21,460 nt of DNA, from the NCBI GenBank assembly GCA_964539745.1, contig CAZIJU010000062.1, positions 1-21,460 of the forward strand, written 5' to 3'. The notes beneath the pieces are model-generated. The model had not been told where the DNA came from, did not search any database, and was given only the letters and a program-made list of their open reading frames with translations. This stretch comes from DSNY01 sp964539745. GTDB lineage: Bacteria; Pseudomonadota; Gammaproteobacteria; Burkholderiales; Burkholderiaceae_F. Below, piece after piece: positions 1 through 7,814 of the stretch (position 1 is the first letter of the stretch; every line of letters starts with the position of its first letter). A program made the position numbers and the translations under genes.

Positions 1-232
1 TGAACACCATCACCGCGCCGACGTAGATCAGCACCTGGAAGGCGGCGATGAAGTGCACGCCGAGCAGCCCGTAGATGCCGCCGAGGAAAATCATCGTCGA
101 GATCAGCGCGAGCGCCACGCGCATCGGCTGCCGCAGCACGATCATCAGCGCGGCGCCGGCGAACGCGCAGAGCGCGAACACGTACAGCAGCAGCGTGTCG
201 AGGTTGGCGAGCAGCGTGTCGATGAGGCTCAT
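1..232 (-). CDS. nuoJ: NADH-quinone oxidoreductase subunit J, partial (C-terminus beyond window)
   Basis: Membrane subunit of complex I. Only the first 77 residues are present; the frame runs off the left edge without a stop. It begins MSLIDTLLANLDTLLLYVFA and contains two hydrophobic segments. The visible part ends in FQVLIYVGAVMVF, the signature of the third helix of NuoJ, which in known complexes carries the pi-bulge region linked to proton translocation. The ATG overlaps the nuoI stop by four bases (ATGA), so it is cotranscribed and probably translationally coupled. nuoK, L, M and N would be expected to the left of the window but cannot be seen. Confidence 0.95.
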   Translation of the reverse strand, partial: MSLIDTLLANLDTLLLYVFALCAFAGAALMIVLRQPMRVALALISTMIFLGGIYGLLGVHFIAAFQVLIYVGAVMVF

Positions 233-789
233 GCCGCACCTTTCGGCGGATAAGGCTTCGCCACGTCGCGCTGCGGGTTCCAGGTCAGCAGCTCTTCCTT
301 GCCGATCCACATCGTCCAGCGCCGGCCCGCAGGCAGGTTCGGCACCTCGGGCACCATCCGGATCGCATCCTTGGGGCAGGCCTCGACGCACAGCCCGCAG
401 AACACGCAGCGCGAGTAGTCGATCTCGAAGCGCGCCGGGTACTTCGGGTGCGCGAAGTCGTCGGGGTCGAACGCAGCTTCGATCTCGATCACCTTCGCCG
501 GGCAGACGGTCGCGCACATGTTGCACGCGATGCATTGCGGGCTGCCGTCGGGCCGCTGCGTCAGCACGTGCTTGCCGCGGTTGTGCCTGGCGTAGTCGCG
601 GCGGCGCTCCTCCGGGTAGTAGGTGGTCAGCGCGCCCTTGCGGCCGATCACCCACTTGCCCATGTTGCGAAGGAAGACCCAGCTCGTGATGCCGAGACCG
701 CGCAGGATCTCGGGCAGATAAAGCCGCTCCCACCAGCCCATCGTCGGGCGGTTCCAGTAGGCCTTGCGGCGGTAGCGCTTGTGCGTCAC
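229..789 (-). CDS. nuoI: NADH-quinone oxidoreductase subunit I (2[4Fe-4S] ferredoxin-like)
   Basis: Peripheral-arm subunit carrying clusters N6a and N6b, which pass electrons towards NuoB. The protein is 186 residues if read from GTG at 789, which overlaps the nuoH stop (GTGA). The cluster motifs are C86-x2-C89-x2-C92-x3-C96 and C128-x2-C131-x2-C134-x3-C138, both complete. The frame is open much further upstream, but that part is antisense to nothing functional and overlaps nuoH, so the coupled GTG is the best start; an internal ATG at residue 17 is the alternative. The N-terminal part (MGWWERLYLPEILRGL) is less like the usual betaproteobacterial NuoI than the cluster region is. Confidence 0.95.
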   Translation of the reverse strand: MTHKRYRRKAYWNRPTMGWWERLYLPEILRGLGITSWVFLRNMGKWVIGRKGALTTYYPEERRRDYARHNRGKHVLTQRPDGSPQCIACNMCATVCPAKVIEIEAAFDPDDFAHPKYPARFEIDYSRCVFCGLCVEACPKDAIRMVPEVPNLPAGRRWTMWIGKEELLTWNPQRDVAKPYPPKGAA

Positions 790-1934
790 GGGTTCACCAT
801 GCGCAGGAGCCAGACGGCGACGGCGGTGACCGTCAGGTTGGCGAGCGCCAGCGGGAACATGAACTTCCACGCGAAGCGCAGCACCTGGTCGTAACGGAAG
901 CGCGGCAGCGACCAGCGCACGAGGATCTGGAAGCTGCACATCACGAAGACCTTGGCGAGGAAGACCAGGACCTGTGTCGCGACGACCGCGCCGTGGCTCA
1001 TCTGGATCTCGCGGCCGCCCGGGAAGCTGAAGCCGCCGTCGTGCATGTACGGCAGGTTGTAGCCGCCGAGGAAAAGCGTGGTGAACAGCGCCGCGATGAT
1101 CGCGATCTCGATGAACTCGGCGAACATGAACAGGCCCATTTTCATCGCGCTGTATTCGGTGAAGTAGCCGGCGATCAGCTCGCTTTCGGCCTCGGGCAGG
1201 TCGAACGGGATGCGCTTGTTCTCGGCGATCGCCGCCGCCATGAACAGCGTCGCCGCGAACGGCTGCAGCACGATGCCCCACGCGGGCAGGAAACCGAGCA
1301 CGATGCCCGACTGCTGGCGCACGATGTCGTCCAGGTCGACCGTGCCGTAGATCAGGACGAGCCCGAGCAGCGTCAGCCCGAGGATCAGTTCGTACGAGAT
1401 CATCTGGCTGCCGGCGCGCAGCGCGCCGAGCAGCGAGAACTTGTTCGACGAAGACCAGCCGGCGAGCATGCAGCCGATGATCGTCAGACCGCCGAAAGCG
1501 AAGACGATCAGCAGCCCGGCGTCGAGCTTGGCGATCTGCATCGTGTAGGTCCGGTCGCCGAACCAGTCCGCGAGCGGCGGGATCAGCTCGCCCGGGATCA
1601 GCACGCCGCCGAACGGGATCACCGCGAAGACCAGCAGCACCGGCGTGAACGCAACCCACGGCGCGACCATGTACGCGTACCAGTCGTAGGTCTTCGGCCT
1701 GAAGTCCTCCTTGACCAGCATCTTCAGTCCGTCGGCGAGCCCGTGGAAAAGCCCCCACCAGACCAGCTTGACCTGCGTGAACGGCAGCCGCACGTACGCG
1801 CGGTTCGCGCCGATGCGGTCCGACATCACCGCGCCCTGCTTGCGCTCGACCCAGGTCAGGATCAGCCCGAAGGTCATCAGCATGCCGATCGCGAAGCCGA
1901 TGTAGACCGCGTAGACGACGAGGTCCTGGATCAT
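786..1934 (-). CDS. nuoH: NADH-quinone oxidoreductase subunit H
   Basis: Membrane subunit (ND1 homologue) that forms most of the quinone-binding chamber at the junction of the two arms of complex I. At 382 residues it is of normal to slightly long size, and it has multiple hydrophobic helices. Diagnostic stretches are present: WVERKQGAVMSDRIGAN near residues 28-44, an ENKRIPFDLPEAESEL loop, and EYSAMKMGLFMFAEF, the charged cytoplasmic loops conserved in NuoH. The start is preceded by GTGAGG about eight bases upstream and lies 7 bp after the nuoG stop. The 3' end overlaps the nuoI GTG. Confidence 0.97.
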   Translation of the reverse strand: MIQDLVVYAVYIGFAIGMLMTFGLILTWVERKQGAVMSDRIGANRAYVRLPFTQVKLVWWGLFHGLADGLKMLVKEDFRPKTYDWYAYMVAPWVAFTPVLLVFAVIPFGGVLIPGELIPPLADWFGDRTYTMQIAKLDAGLLIVFAFGGLTIIGCMLAGWSSSNKFSLLGALRAGSQMISYELILGLTLLGLVLIYGTVDLDDIVRQQSGIVLGFLPAWGIVLQPFAATLFMAAAIAENKRIPFDLPEAESELIAGYFTEYSAMKMGLFMFAEFIEIAIIAALFTTLFLGGYNLPYMHDGGFSFPGGREIQMSHGAVVATQVLVFLAKVFVMCSFQILVRWSLPRFRYDQVLRFAWKFMFPLALANLTVTAVAVWLLRMVNP

Positions 1935-1941
1935 CGTGGCC

Positions 1942-3513
1942 TCACGCGAAACTCACCAGCGACTGGCCGATCCGCGCGAACACCTGTTCGGCGTCGGCGA
2001 CGGTCGGCTTGCGGGCGAAGCAGCGCTCGAAGCGGCGCACGACGCCTTCGGAGTTCGTGTAATGGCCGCTGCGCTCGGTCTGCACGCTGATCGGGATGAA
2101 CGCATCGGCGTGGCCGTTTTCGGGCGCGAGATACGGGTTCAGGAAGATCACTTTCGCGCCGCGCGGAAGCCGCGCGAAGTCGAAGCCTTCGCCCCAGACG
2201 AGCACGAGGTCGGCGCCTTCGAGATGCGGCGCGCGGTCGCCGAACAGCGCGCGTGCATAGCGCCCGTTCGGGTTCTTGTCGGCGCGGATCAGGAAGTCGT
2301 CTTCGACGACTTCGCCCGGCGCGGGCTGATGATCGGCCTTGACGAAGCACTCGACGCGCTCGCCGAGCGCGGCCTTGAACGCATCGAGTTCCTCGTTCGA
2401 GCCCCAGCTCGACACCAGCGCGACCGGACGCCGCGCGTCGGCGATCAGCTTGCGCGCGGCTTCGATCGCGACCGCGAGTTCGACCGGCCTGCCTTTGAGC
2501 ATCGCGTGCTCGGCGCGCGGCCGCTCGAAGATCTGCGCGAGGTCGCGCGCTTTGTTGCAGATCCAGGGGCCGATGTCCTCGGTGGCTGCGCCGTGAAAAT
2601 CCCCCCTGCCCCCCTTTTCCAAAGGCGGGTTCGCGGCCGACTCCGGACTGCCCCCTTTTGAAGAGGGGGCCGCGCGCAGCGCGGGGGGGTTTTGCGCGGC
2701 GCGCAGCGCAGCGGGCACGTGCGGCGTCACCCGTTCGATGCGCGCGTTCAGCTTCGGATCGAGCGCGTTGAGCTTCCACTCCGGCTTGCGGTGCCAGACG
2801 TCGATCGCGCAGCCGCGGCTGCAGCCGGGGCAGACCGAAGGGGTGGGCCTCAGGTACCAGACGCGCGCCCTGTACAGAAATTGCCGCGACAGCAGCGCGC
2901 CGACCGGGCAGATGTCGATCACGTTGTCCGAGTACGGGTCGCGCTCGAAGCCGCCGTCGCCGGCGGCGCGCACGAGCGACGTGTCGCCGCGGTCGAGGAT
3001 GCCGAGCCCGTTCGACTTCGACACTTCGCGCGTGAATCGCACGCAGCGCGAGCAGACGATGCAGCGCTCGTTGTCGAGGATGATCCGCGACGACAACGGA
3101 TGGAACTTCGTCGCGCGCACCTTCGGCACCGACGCGACCGACGGTGCTCCGTTGTACTCGTAGTGGTAGTCCTGCAGTAGGCATTCGCCCGCCTTGTCGC
3201 AAACGCCGCAGTCGACCGGGTGGTTGAGCAGGATGAACTGCAGGATCTGCTTGCGCCGCGCGCGAACGGCCTCGGAATCGGTCAGCACGCGCATGCCTTC
3301 GGTCGCCGGCATGTTGCAGGCGATGTCCATCCAGCTCGAACCGCCGCCTTCGCCCTCGACCTCGACCATGCAGATCCGGCAGTTGCCCGCGACCGACAGG
3401 TTCGGATGCCAACAGAAGTACGGGATGTAGAAACCCGCCGCGAGCGCTGCCTGCATCACCGTCTGGCCCTTCTCGAAGCGGACCGGCTGGCCGTTGACGT
3501 AGAACTCAGGCAT
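1942..3513 (-). CDS. nuoG: NADH-quinone oxidoreductase subunit G, short form with a repeat-encoded insert
   Basis: Peripheral-arm Fe-S subunit. All cluster ligands are visible: [2Fe-2S] C34, C45, C48, C66; N5 H98, C102, C105, C111; N4 C151, C154, C157, C202; and the N7 set C228, C231, C235, C319. At 523 residues it is much shorter than the 780-900 residues of Thermus and E. coli NuoG, because most of the molybdopterin-oxidoreductase-like region is missing. The ending (SGHYTNSEGVVRRFERCF) resembles a natural family C-terminus, so this looks like a short lineage rather than a frameshift. Residues about 266-311, between C235 and C319, are encoded by palindromic repeat DNA (2594-2693). The start overlaps the nuoF stop by 8 bp. 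Confidence 0.95.
   Translation of the reverse strand: MPEFYVNGQPVRFEKGQTVMQAALAAGFYIPYFCWHPNLSVAGNCRICMVEVEGEGGGSSWMDIACNMPATEGMRVLTDSEAVRARRKQILQFILLNHPVDCGVCDKAGECLLQDYHYEYNGAPSVASVPKVRATKFHPLSSRIILDNERCIVCSRCVRFTREVSKSNGLGILDRGDTSLVRAAGDGGFERDPYSDNVIDICPVGALLSRQFLYRARVWYLRPTPSVCPGCSRGCAIDVWHRKPEWKLNALDPKLNARIERVTPHVPAALRAAQNPPALRAAPSSKGGSPESAANPPLEKGGRGDFHGAATEDIGPWICNKARDLAQIFERPRAEHAMLKGRPVELAVAIEAARKLIADARRPVALVSSWGSNEELDAFKAALGERVECFVKADHQPAPGEVVEDDFLIRADKNPNGRYARALFGDRAPHLEGADLVLVWGEGFDFARLPRGAKVIFLNPYLAPENGHADAFIPISVQTERSGHYTNSEGVVRRFERCFARKPTVADAEQVFARIGQSLVSFA
2594..2693. repeat. Palindromic C/G-run repeats inserted in frame within nuoG
   Basis: The plus strand reads GAAAATCCCCCCTGCCCCCC, then TTTTCC, then AAAGGCGGG, followed about 20 bp later by CCCCCTTTTGAAGAGGGGG and a G7 run. 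The first half is nearly identical to the repeat at 6720-6757 in the nuoC-nuoD gap. Hairpins form around the TTTTCCAAA and TTTTGAA centres. The element lies wholly inside the nuoG reading frame without a stop and encodes low-complexity sequence (for example NPPLEKGGRGDF). Confidence 0.85.
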
Positions 3514-4825
3514 AAGCGGCCTGCCCCACGGACGCGAGATCGACCTCGAGCCGGCCGCCGCATTTCGAGCGCTTGTTGGCGACGAAGTATTCGAACTCGT
3601 CGCGGTACTTGGCGATGATGCCGACCGTCGCGTAGCCCGCCGCGTCGCCCATGCCGCAGATCGTCGTGCCGTCGTTGGCCTCCGACACGCGCACCAGCGT
3701 GTCGATGTCCTCGGGCCGTCCCTGGCCGGCGACGATGCGGTCGATCGTCCGGTGCAGCCAGCCCATGCCTTCGCGGCACGGCGTGCACTGCCCGCACGAT
3801 TCGTGGTGATAGAAGCGCAGCATCACCTGCAGCAGCCGGACCATGCAGGTGCCTTCGGCGATCGCGATCATTCCGCCCGAGCCGAGCTGCGAGCCGCGCG
3901 CCTCGAACGCCTTGTGGTCGTAGGTGAGCCCCGCGATGTCCTCGCGCGTCAGCACCTTGGTCGAGATGCCGCCGGGGACGATGCACTTCAGCGGCTTGCC
4001 GCCGAGCATCCCGCCGCAATCGTCGAACAGGAACTTCTCGACCGGATAGCCGTATTCGACTTCGTAGACGCCGGGCTTCGCGACGTGGCCGGAGATCGAA
4101 ACGAGCTGCGTGCCCGGGCTTTTCGGCGTGCCGATTTTCCTGAAAGCCTCCGCGCCGTCGCGCAGGATGCCGGTGACGTTGGCGAGCGTCTCGACGTTGT
4201 TGACCACCGTCGGCCGCTGGTACAGCCCGCGCACCGTCAGCCGCGGCGGCCGGTTGCGCGGATAGCCCTTCTTGCCTTCGATCGAGGTGATCAGCGCCGA
4301 CGCTTCGCCGCAGACGTACGAGCCGGCGCCGCGGTAGACGACGAGGTCGCAGGAAAACTCGCTGCCGAGGATGCGTTCGCCGAAATAGCCCGCCGCGTAC
4401 GCTTCCTCGACCGCCGCGGCGAGCCGGCGGTACGGCAGGTCGAATTCGCCGCGGATGTAGACGAACGCGTTTCTGACCTGCAGCGCGTACGAGGCGATCA
4501 GCATCGACTCGAGCAGCAGGTGCGGCGCGTTCTCCAGGATCCAGCGGTCCTTGAACGTGCCGGGCTCGCCTTCGTCGGCGTTCGCGCACAGGTAGTGCGG
4601 CTGGCCGTCGTTCAGATGGACGACCTGCCATTTGCGGCCGACCGGGAACGCCGCGCCGCCGTGGCCGAGCAGACCGGAGGCGGTGACTTCCTTGGTCACG
4701 TCCTCGGGCTTCATCGACGCCAGCACCTTGCGCAGCGTGCCGTAGCCGCCGCGCGCTTCGTAGTCGGCGAGCAGGTGCGAGGTCGGCGTCACCGGGAAGG
4801 TCATGATGACTTTGGTTCCCGTCAT
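3506..4825 (-). CDS. nuoF: NADH-quinone oxidoreductase subunit F (FMN, N3 cluster), with altered nucleotide pocket
   Basis: Subunit that binds FMN and cluster N3 and oxidises the pyridine nucleotide. The protein has 439 residues, a normal length. The N3 ligands C344, C347, C350 and C390 are present (SCGQCTPCREG and TICGMGD), as is ANADEGEPGTFKDR at 81-94. The glycine-rich motif, usually GRGGAGFPTGxKW, reads GHGGAAFPVGRKW (54-66), and the usual CGEETAL reads CGEASAL (172-178). The aromatic of KPPF is replaced by arginine (RPPR, 192-195). These changes fall at known NADH contacts, so the electron donor may differ. The ATG at 4825 was chosen because it overlaps the nuoE stop (ATGA) and has GGAG upstream. 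Confidence 0.95.
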   Translation of the reverse strand: MTGTKVIMTFPVTPTSHLLADYEARGGYGTLRKVLASMKPEDVTKEVTASGLLGHGGAAFPVGRKWQVVHLNDGQPHYLCANADEGEPGTFKDRWILENAPHLLLESMLIASYALQVRNAFVYIRGEFDLPYRRLAAAVEEAYAAGYFGERILGSEFSCDLVVYRGAGSYVCGEASALITSIEGKKGYPRNRPPRLTVRGLYQRPTVVNNVETLANVTGILRDGAEAFRKIGTPKSPGTQLVSISGHVAKPGVYEVEYGYPVEKFLFDDCGGMLGGKPLKCIVPGGISTKVLTREDIAGLTYDHKAFEARGSQLGSGGMIAIAEGTCMVRLLQVMLRFYHHESCGQCTPCREGMGWLHRTIDRIVAGQGRPEDIDTLVRVSEANDGTTICGMGDAAGYATVGIIAKYRDEFEYFVANKRSKCGGRLEVDLASVGQAAYA

Positions 4826-5331
4826 GGCAGCCGCTCCAGCAGCGCGTCGAGCTTTGCCGCGTCGACGTTGTCGTGATACGCGTCGTTGACCATCACCACC
4901 GGCGCGGTGCCGCAAGAGCCGAGGCACTCGACCGTGGACAGCGTGAAGCGGCCGTCGGGCGTCGTCTGCCCCGGGCGGATGCCGAGCCTGTCCCGCAGCA
5001 GGTCGATCAGGCGTTCGGCGCCGCGCATCGAGCACGACACGTTGCGGCACGCCTGCAGGTGCCAGCGGCCGATCGGCTTGCGGCGGAACTGCGTATAGAA
5101 GCTCAGCACCTCCTCGATCCGGATGCGCGGCACGCCGAGATACTCGACGAGCAGGTCGATGTCCTCGTCCGCGACGTAGCCACGCTCCTGCTGGATGCGG
5201 CGCAGGCAGGGCAGCGTCAGCGACGATTCGAAGCCCGCGGGAAAGCGGGATTTCATCCGTTCGAACTCGGGCAGCAGGTGCCGCATCGAGCCGGTCTTGT
5301 TCGGGATCGGCGTGGCGACGAGCGTGCTCAT
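4822..5331 (-). CDS. nuoE: NADH-quinone oxidoreductase subunit E ([2Fe-2S] N1a)
   Basis: Thioredoxin-fold subunit of the NADH dehydrogenase module, carrying cluster N1a. It has 169 residues, typical of the family. The ligands follow the family spacing: C95-x4-C100 (ACRNVSC) and C136-x3-C140 (ECLGSC). The helical N-terminal part with LPCLRRIQQERGYV is also characteristic. Both ends overlap neighbours by four bases: the start with the nuoD stop and the stop with the nuoF start, so D-E-F are tightly coupled. Confidence 0.96.
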   Translation of the reverse strand: MSTLVATPIPNKTGSMRHLLPEFERMKSRFPAGFESSLTLPCLRRIQQERGYVADEDIDLLVEYLGVPRIRIEEVLSFYTQFRRKPIGRWHLQACRNVSCSMRGAERLIDLLRDRLGIRPGQTTPDGRFTLSTVECLGSCGTAPVVMVNDAYHDNVDAAKLDALLERLP

Positions 5332-6548
5332 CGGTCGCACTCCCCGCCGATCATGTTGATCGAGCCGAAGGTCGGCACGATGTCGGCAAGCTGATAGCCC
5401 TCGAGCATGCGGTGCGCGCCGCCCATGTGAACGAAGCTGGGCGAACGCACGTGCACCTTGTACGGCGTGCCGCTGCCGTCGCTGACGATGTAGAAACCCA
5501 GCTCGCCGTTGGCGGCCTCGTGCGCGACGTAGCAGTCGCCGGCCGGCACGCGCGGGCCGTCCATGATCAGCTTGAAGTGGTTGATCAGCGATTCGATCTC
5601 GCGGTAGACGAGCGGCTTCGGCGGCAGCGTGCAACGGCGGTCGTCCACACAGATCGGCTGGCCTTCGGTTTCGCGCAGCAGGTCGATCAACTGGCGGATC
5701 ATGTAGACCGACTCGTCCATCTCGCGCATCCGCACGTAGTAGCGGTCGTAGTTGTCGCCCTTGATGCCGACCGGCACGTCGAAATCCAGCTCGGCGTACG
5801 CCAGATACGGCGTGTCCTTGCGCAGGTCGCGCGGCGCGCCGGTCGAGCGCAGGATCGGCCCGGTGTAGCCCCAGTTGATCGCGTCCGCCGTCGAGATCAC
5901 GCCGACGTCGCGCATCCGCTCGATGAAGATGCGGTTGCGATCCATCAGTCCGTGCACGCGGCCGACGAAATCGTCGAACTGGCCGAGGATCCATTCGAGC
6001 CGCTCGATCCAGCCGTCCGGAAGGTCGCGCGCGAGCCCGCCGATGCGACCGTACGAATACGTCACGCGCGCGCCGGTCAGGTCCGCCAGATGCTCGTAGA
6101 TGAAGTCGCGGATCGTGACCAGGTACAAAAACGCGGTCATCGCGCCGAGTTCCATCAGCGCGGCGGCCACGCAGGTCAGGTGATCGGCGATGCGCGAGTA
6201 CTCCGCCAGCAGCGTGCGCAGCAGCCTGCAGCGGCGCGTGATTTCGATGCCCATCAGCGTCTCGACCGCGTCGCAGTATGCGAAGTCGTTGATCAGACCC
6301 GAGCAGTAGTTCAGCCGGTCGACGTACGGGATCAGGTTGTGCCAGGTATGGTCCTCGCACTCCTTCTCGAAGCCGCGGTGCAGGTAGCCGCAGTGCACGT
6401 CGACGCGCACGACCCGCTCGCCGTCGAGTTCGGTGACGATCTGGATCGTGCCGTGCGTCGCAGGATGCGACGGACCGATGTTGACGATCACGGTGTCGTC
6501 GCGCTGCGGCGTCGTGAACGCCGGGCGAATCGGGTTGGGGATCTTCAT
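5328..6548 (-). CDS. nuoD: NADH-quinone oxidoreductase subunit D (49-kDa)
   Basis: Subunit related to the NiFe-hydrogenase large subunit; with NuoB and NuoH it forms the quinone reduction site. The protein has 406 residues. Family motifs are present: IGPSHPATHG near residues 25-34 (quinone-loop histidine), GYLHRGFEK, and a C-terminus ending in DIVPTFGSINMIGGECDR. The frame stays open upstream to an ATG at 6695, but those 49 extra residues are the translation of tandem repeats (LRKGGDCRH-like), so the ATG at 6548 is preferred. No good Shine-Dalgarno lies close to it; a GAGGG sits about 17 bases away, in a fragment of another repeat. NuoC and NuoD are separate genes here, not fused. Confidence 0.95.
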   Translation of the reverse strand: MKIPNPIRPAFTTPQRDDTVIVNIGPSHPATHGTIQIVTELDGERVVRVDVHCGYLHRGFEKECEDHTWHNLIPYVDRLNYCSGLINDFAYCDAVETLMGIEITRRCRLLRTLLAEYSRIADHLTCVAAALMELGAMTAFLYLVTIRDFIYEHLADLTGARVTYSYGRIGGLARDLPDGWIERLEWILGQFDDFVGRVHGLMDRNRIFIERMRDVGVISTADAINWGYTGPILRSTGAPRDLRKDTPYLAYAELDFDVPVGIKGDNYDRYYVRMREMDESVYMIRQLIDLLRETEGQPICVDDRRCTLPPKPLVYREIESLINHFKLIMDGPRVPAGDCYVAHEAANGELGFYIVSDGSGTPYKVHVRSPSFVHMGGAHRMLEGYQLADIVPTFGSINMIGGECDR

Positions 6549-6556
6549 ATTTATGA

Positions 6557-6571
6557 GCCGAGATCCCTCGC
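6557..6571. repeat. 15-bp fragment of a dispersed repeat just upstream of nuoD
   Basis: The 15 bases GCCGAGATCCCTCGC are identical to 8968-8982 inside the dispersed element downstream of the DHOD-like gene. Together with the G/C-run repeats next to it, this makes the nuoD 5' region a patchwork of two repeat families. Confidence 0.6.
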
Positions 6572-6584
6572 GCTTCCACGATTT

Positions 6585-6673
6585 GCACTCACCGCCCCAG
6601 TGCAAACGGAGCCGACATTCACCCCCCTTTCGCAAGAGGTGCCGGCAGTCACCCCCCTTTCGTAAAGGGGGGT
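6585..6673. repeat. Three degenerate tandem copies of a ~30-bp unit between nuoC and nuoD
   Basis: The units span 6585-6613, 6614-6643 and 6644-6673. The last two share the core TCACCCCCCTTTCG followed by a purine-rich half; the first is diverged (TCACCGCCCCAG). Read on the minus strand they encode the ten-residue periodicity seen in the open frame upstream of nuoD. The third unit merges with the palindromic element that follows. Confidence 0.75.
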
Positions 6674-6757
6674 GGGGGGGATTTCCTGCCGGCACACGGC
6701 GACGTTCATGACAGGGCGGAGAAATCCCCCCTGCCCCCCTTTTTCAAAGGGGGGTTC
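6651..6757. repeat. Composite palindromic (BIME-like) element between nuoC and nuoD
   Basis: Two G/C-run hairpins face each other. The left one is CCCCCCTTTCGTAAAGGGGGG, followed by TGGGGGGGATTT. The right one is AAATCCCCCCTGCCCCCC followed by TTTTTCAAAGGGGGG. The two halves are largely reverse complements of each other across about 45 bp, so they could form one large cruciform or mRNA hairpin within the nuo transcript. The right half recurs inside nuoG (2594-2632). Confidence 0.8.
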
Positions 6758-6792
6758 GTGCAGGGTCGAGAACCAGCGTCCAGTCATCGTCT

Positions 6793-7275
6793 TCACTCCG
6801 CCGTCCGATAAGGAACCAGCGGCTGCTCCCGCTGCTTCGGATAGTCCTTGCGCAGCGGGTGGCCGACGAAGCCCTCGTACAGCAGGATCGGCCGCAGGTC
6901 CGCGTTGCCGCGGAAGTCGATGCCGTACATGTCGTGGCACTCGCGCTCCATGAAGCGCGCGGCGCCGTACAGCGCGACCAGCGAATCGACGGTCGGATCC
7001 GCTTCGGCCACGCGCGCTTTCACGCGCACGCGCACCTTGTGCTGCGTCGAGTAGAAGTGCCAGACGACCTCGAAGCGCGGCGTGCGGCCCGGCCAGTCGA
7101 CCGCGGTCACGTCGAGGAACAGATCGAACGCGAACTCGTCCTTCAGCCGCCGCACCAGTGCGAGCAGGTTCGCCGGCTCGATCGCGAGCACCAGAACGCC
7201 GTGCGCGATTGCCGTCTCGTGCACCAGCGGCGCCAGCGCGGGCTGCATGCGGTCGAAAACGTCCGCGGCGTCCAT
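6793..7275 (-). CDS. nuoC: NADH-quinone oxidoreductase subunit C (30-kDa)
   Basis: Structural subunit of the peripheral arm of complex I, without cofactors. It has 160 residues. The family signature is clear: ERECHDMYGIDFRGNADLRP followed by ILLYEGFVGHPLRKDYP in the last 55 residues. The ATG overlaps the nuoB stop by one base (TGATG) and has AAGGA upstream. Downstream, a 244-bp repeat-filled gap separates it from nuoD, the only large gap in the operon. Confidence 0.96.
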   Translation of the reverse strand: MDAADVFDRMQPALAPLVHETAIAHGVLVLAIEPANLLALVRRLKDEFAFDLFLDVTAVDWPGRTPRFEVVWHFYSTQHKVRVRVKARVAEADPTVDSLVALYGAARFMERECHDMYGIDFRGNADLRPILLYEGFVGHPLRKDYPKQREQPLVPYRTAE

Positions 7276-7814
7276 CAGAAGTCCTTCGTGAGGATCGGAT
7301 GCCGCTGGCGCGCGATCTTGTCCTGAAGCTGCATGATCCCGTCGATCACCATCTCGGGACGCGGCGGGCAGCCGGGGACGTAGACGTCGACCGGGATGAT
7401 CCGGTCGATGCCGGGCAGCGCTGCGTAGTTCTGGTAGAAGCCGCCGCTCGTGGCGCAGGCGCCAAAGGCGAGCACCCATTTCGGCTCACACATCTGTTCC
7501 CAGACCTTCAGCAGGATCGGCGCCTGCTTGTGCGTGATCGTGCCGACGACCATCAGCAGGTCCGACTGGCGCGGAGAAAACCGCGGCAGCGCCGCGCCGA
7601 AGCGGTCGGTGTCGTACGGCGTGCCGCTGACGGCCATGAACTCCATCGCGCAGCAGGCGGTGACGAACGGGTAGGGGAACAGCGAGAACTTGCGCGCCCA
7701 GCCGATCAGTTCGTCCTTCTTCGTCGAGATGAATTCGAACGCGCCGCTGCGCTCTCGAGCGAACGCGCCGCTCTTCTCGGGCGCGATCGGGATCGTCCCG
7801 CGATCCATCTTCAT
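7275..7814 (-). CDS. nuoB: NADH-quinone oxidoreductase subunit B (N2 cluster)
   Basis: Subunit holding the terminal [4Fe-4S] cluster N2, which reduces quinone together with NuoD. The protein has 179 residues. The cluster ligands are the tandem cysteines C54-C55 (TACCAMEFMA), C120 (FGACATSGG) and C149 (YVPGCPPRPE). The start at 7814 overlaps the nuoA stop (ATGA); a second ATG two codons later is possible. An N-terminal extension of about 25 residues before the conserved core contains a short internal repeat (KSGAF and RSGAF). Confidence 0.97.
   Translation of the reverse strand: MKMDRGTIPIAPEKSGAFARERSGAFEFISTKKDELIGWARKFSLFPYPFVTACCAMEFMAVSGTPYDTDRFGAALPRFSPRQSDLLMVVGTITHKQAPILLKVWEQMCEPKWVLAFGACATSGGFYQNYAALPGIDRIIPVDVYVPGCPPRPEMVIDGIMQLQDKIARQRHPILTKDF

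Noticed and set aside
1942..3513. nuoG as a pseudogene because it is short
   Set aside because: All cluster ligands are present, the C-terminus resembles a natural ending, and nuoH follows after 7 bp with a good ribosome-binding site.
6549..6695. Upstream start of nuoD at 6695
   Set aside because: It would add repeat-encoded sequence without homology; kept only as a formal possibility.
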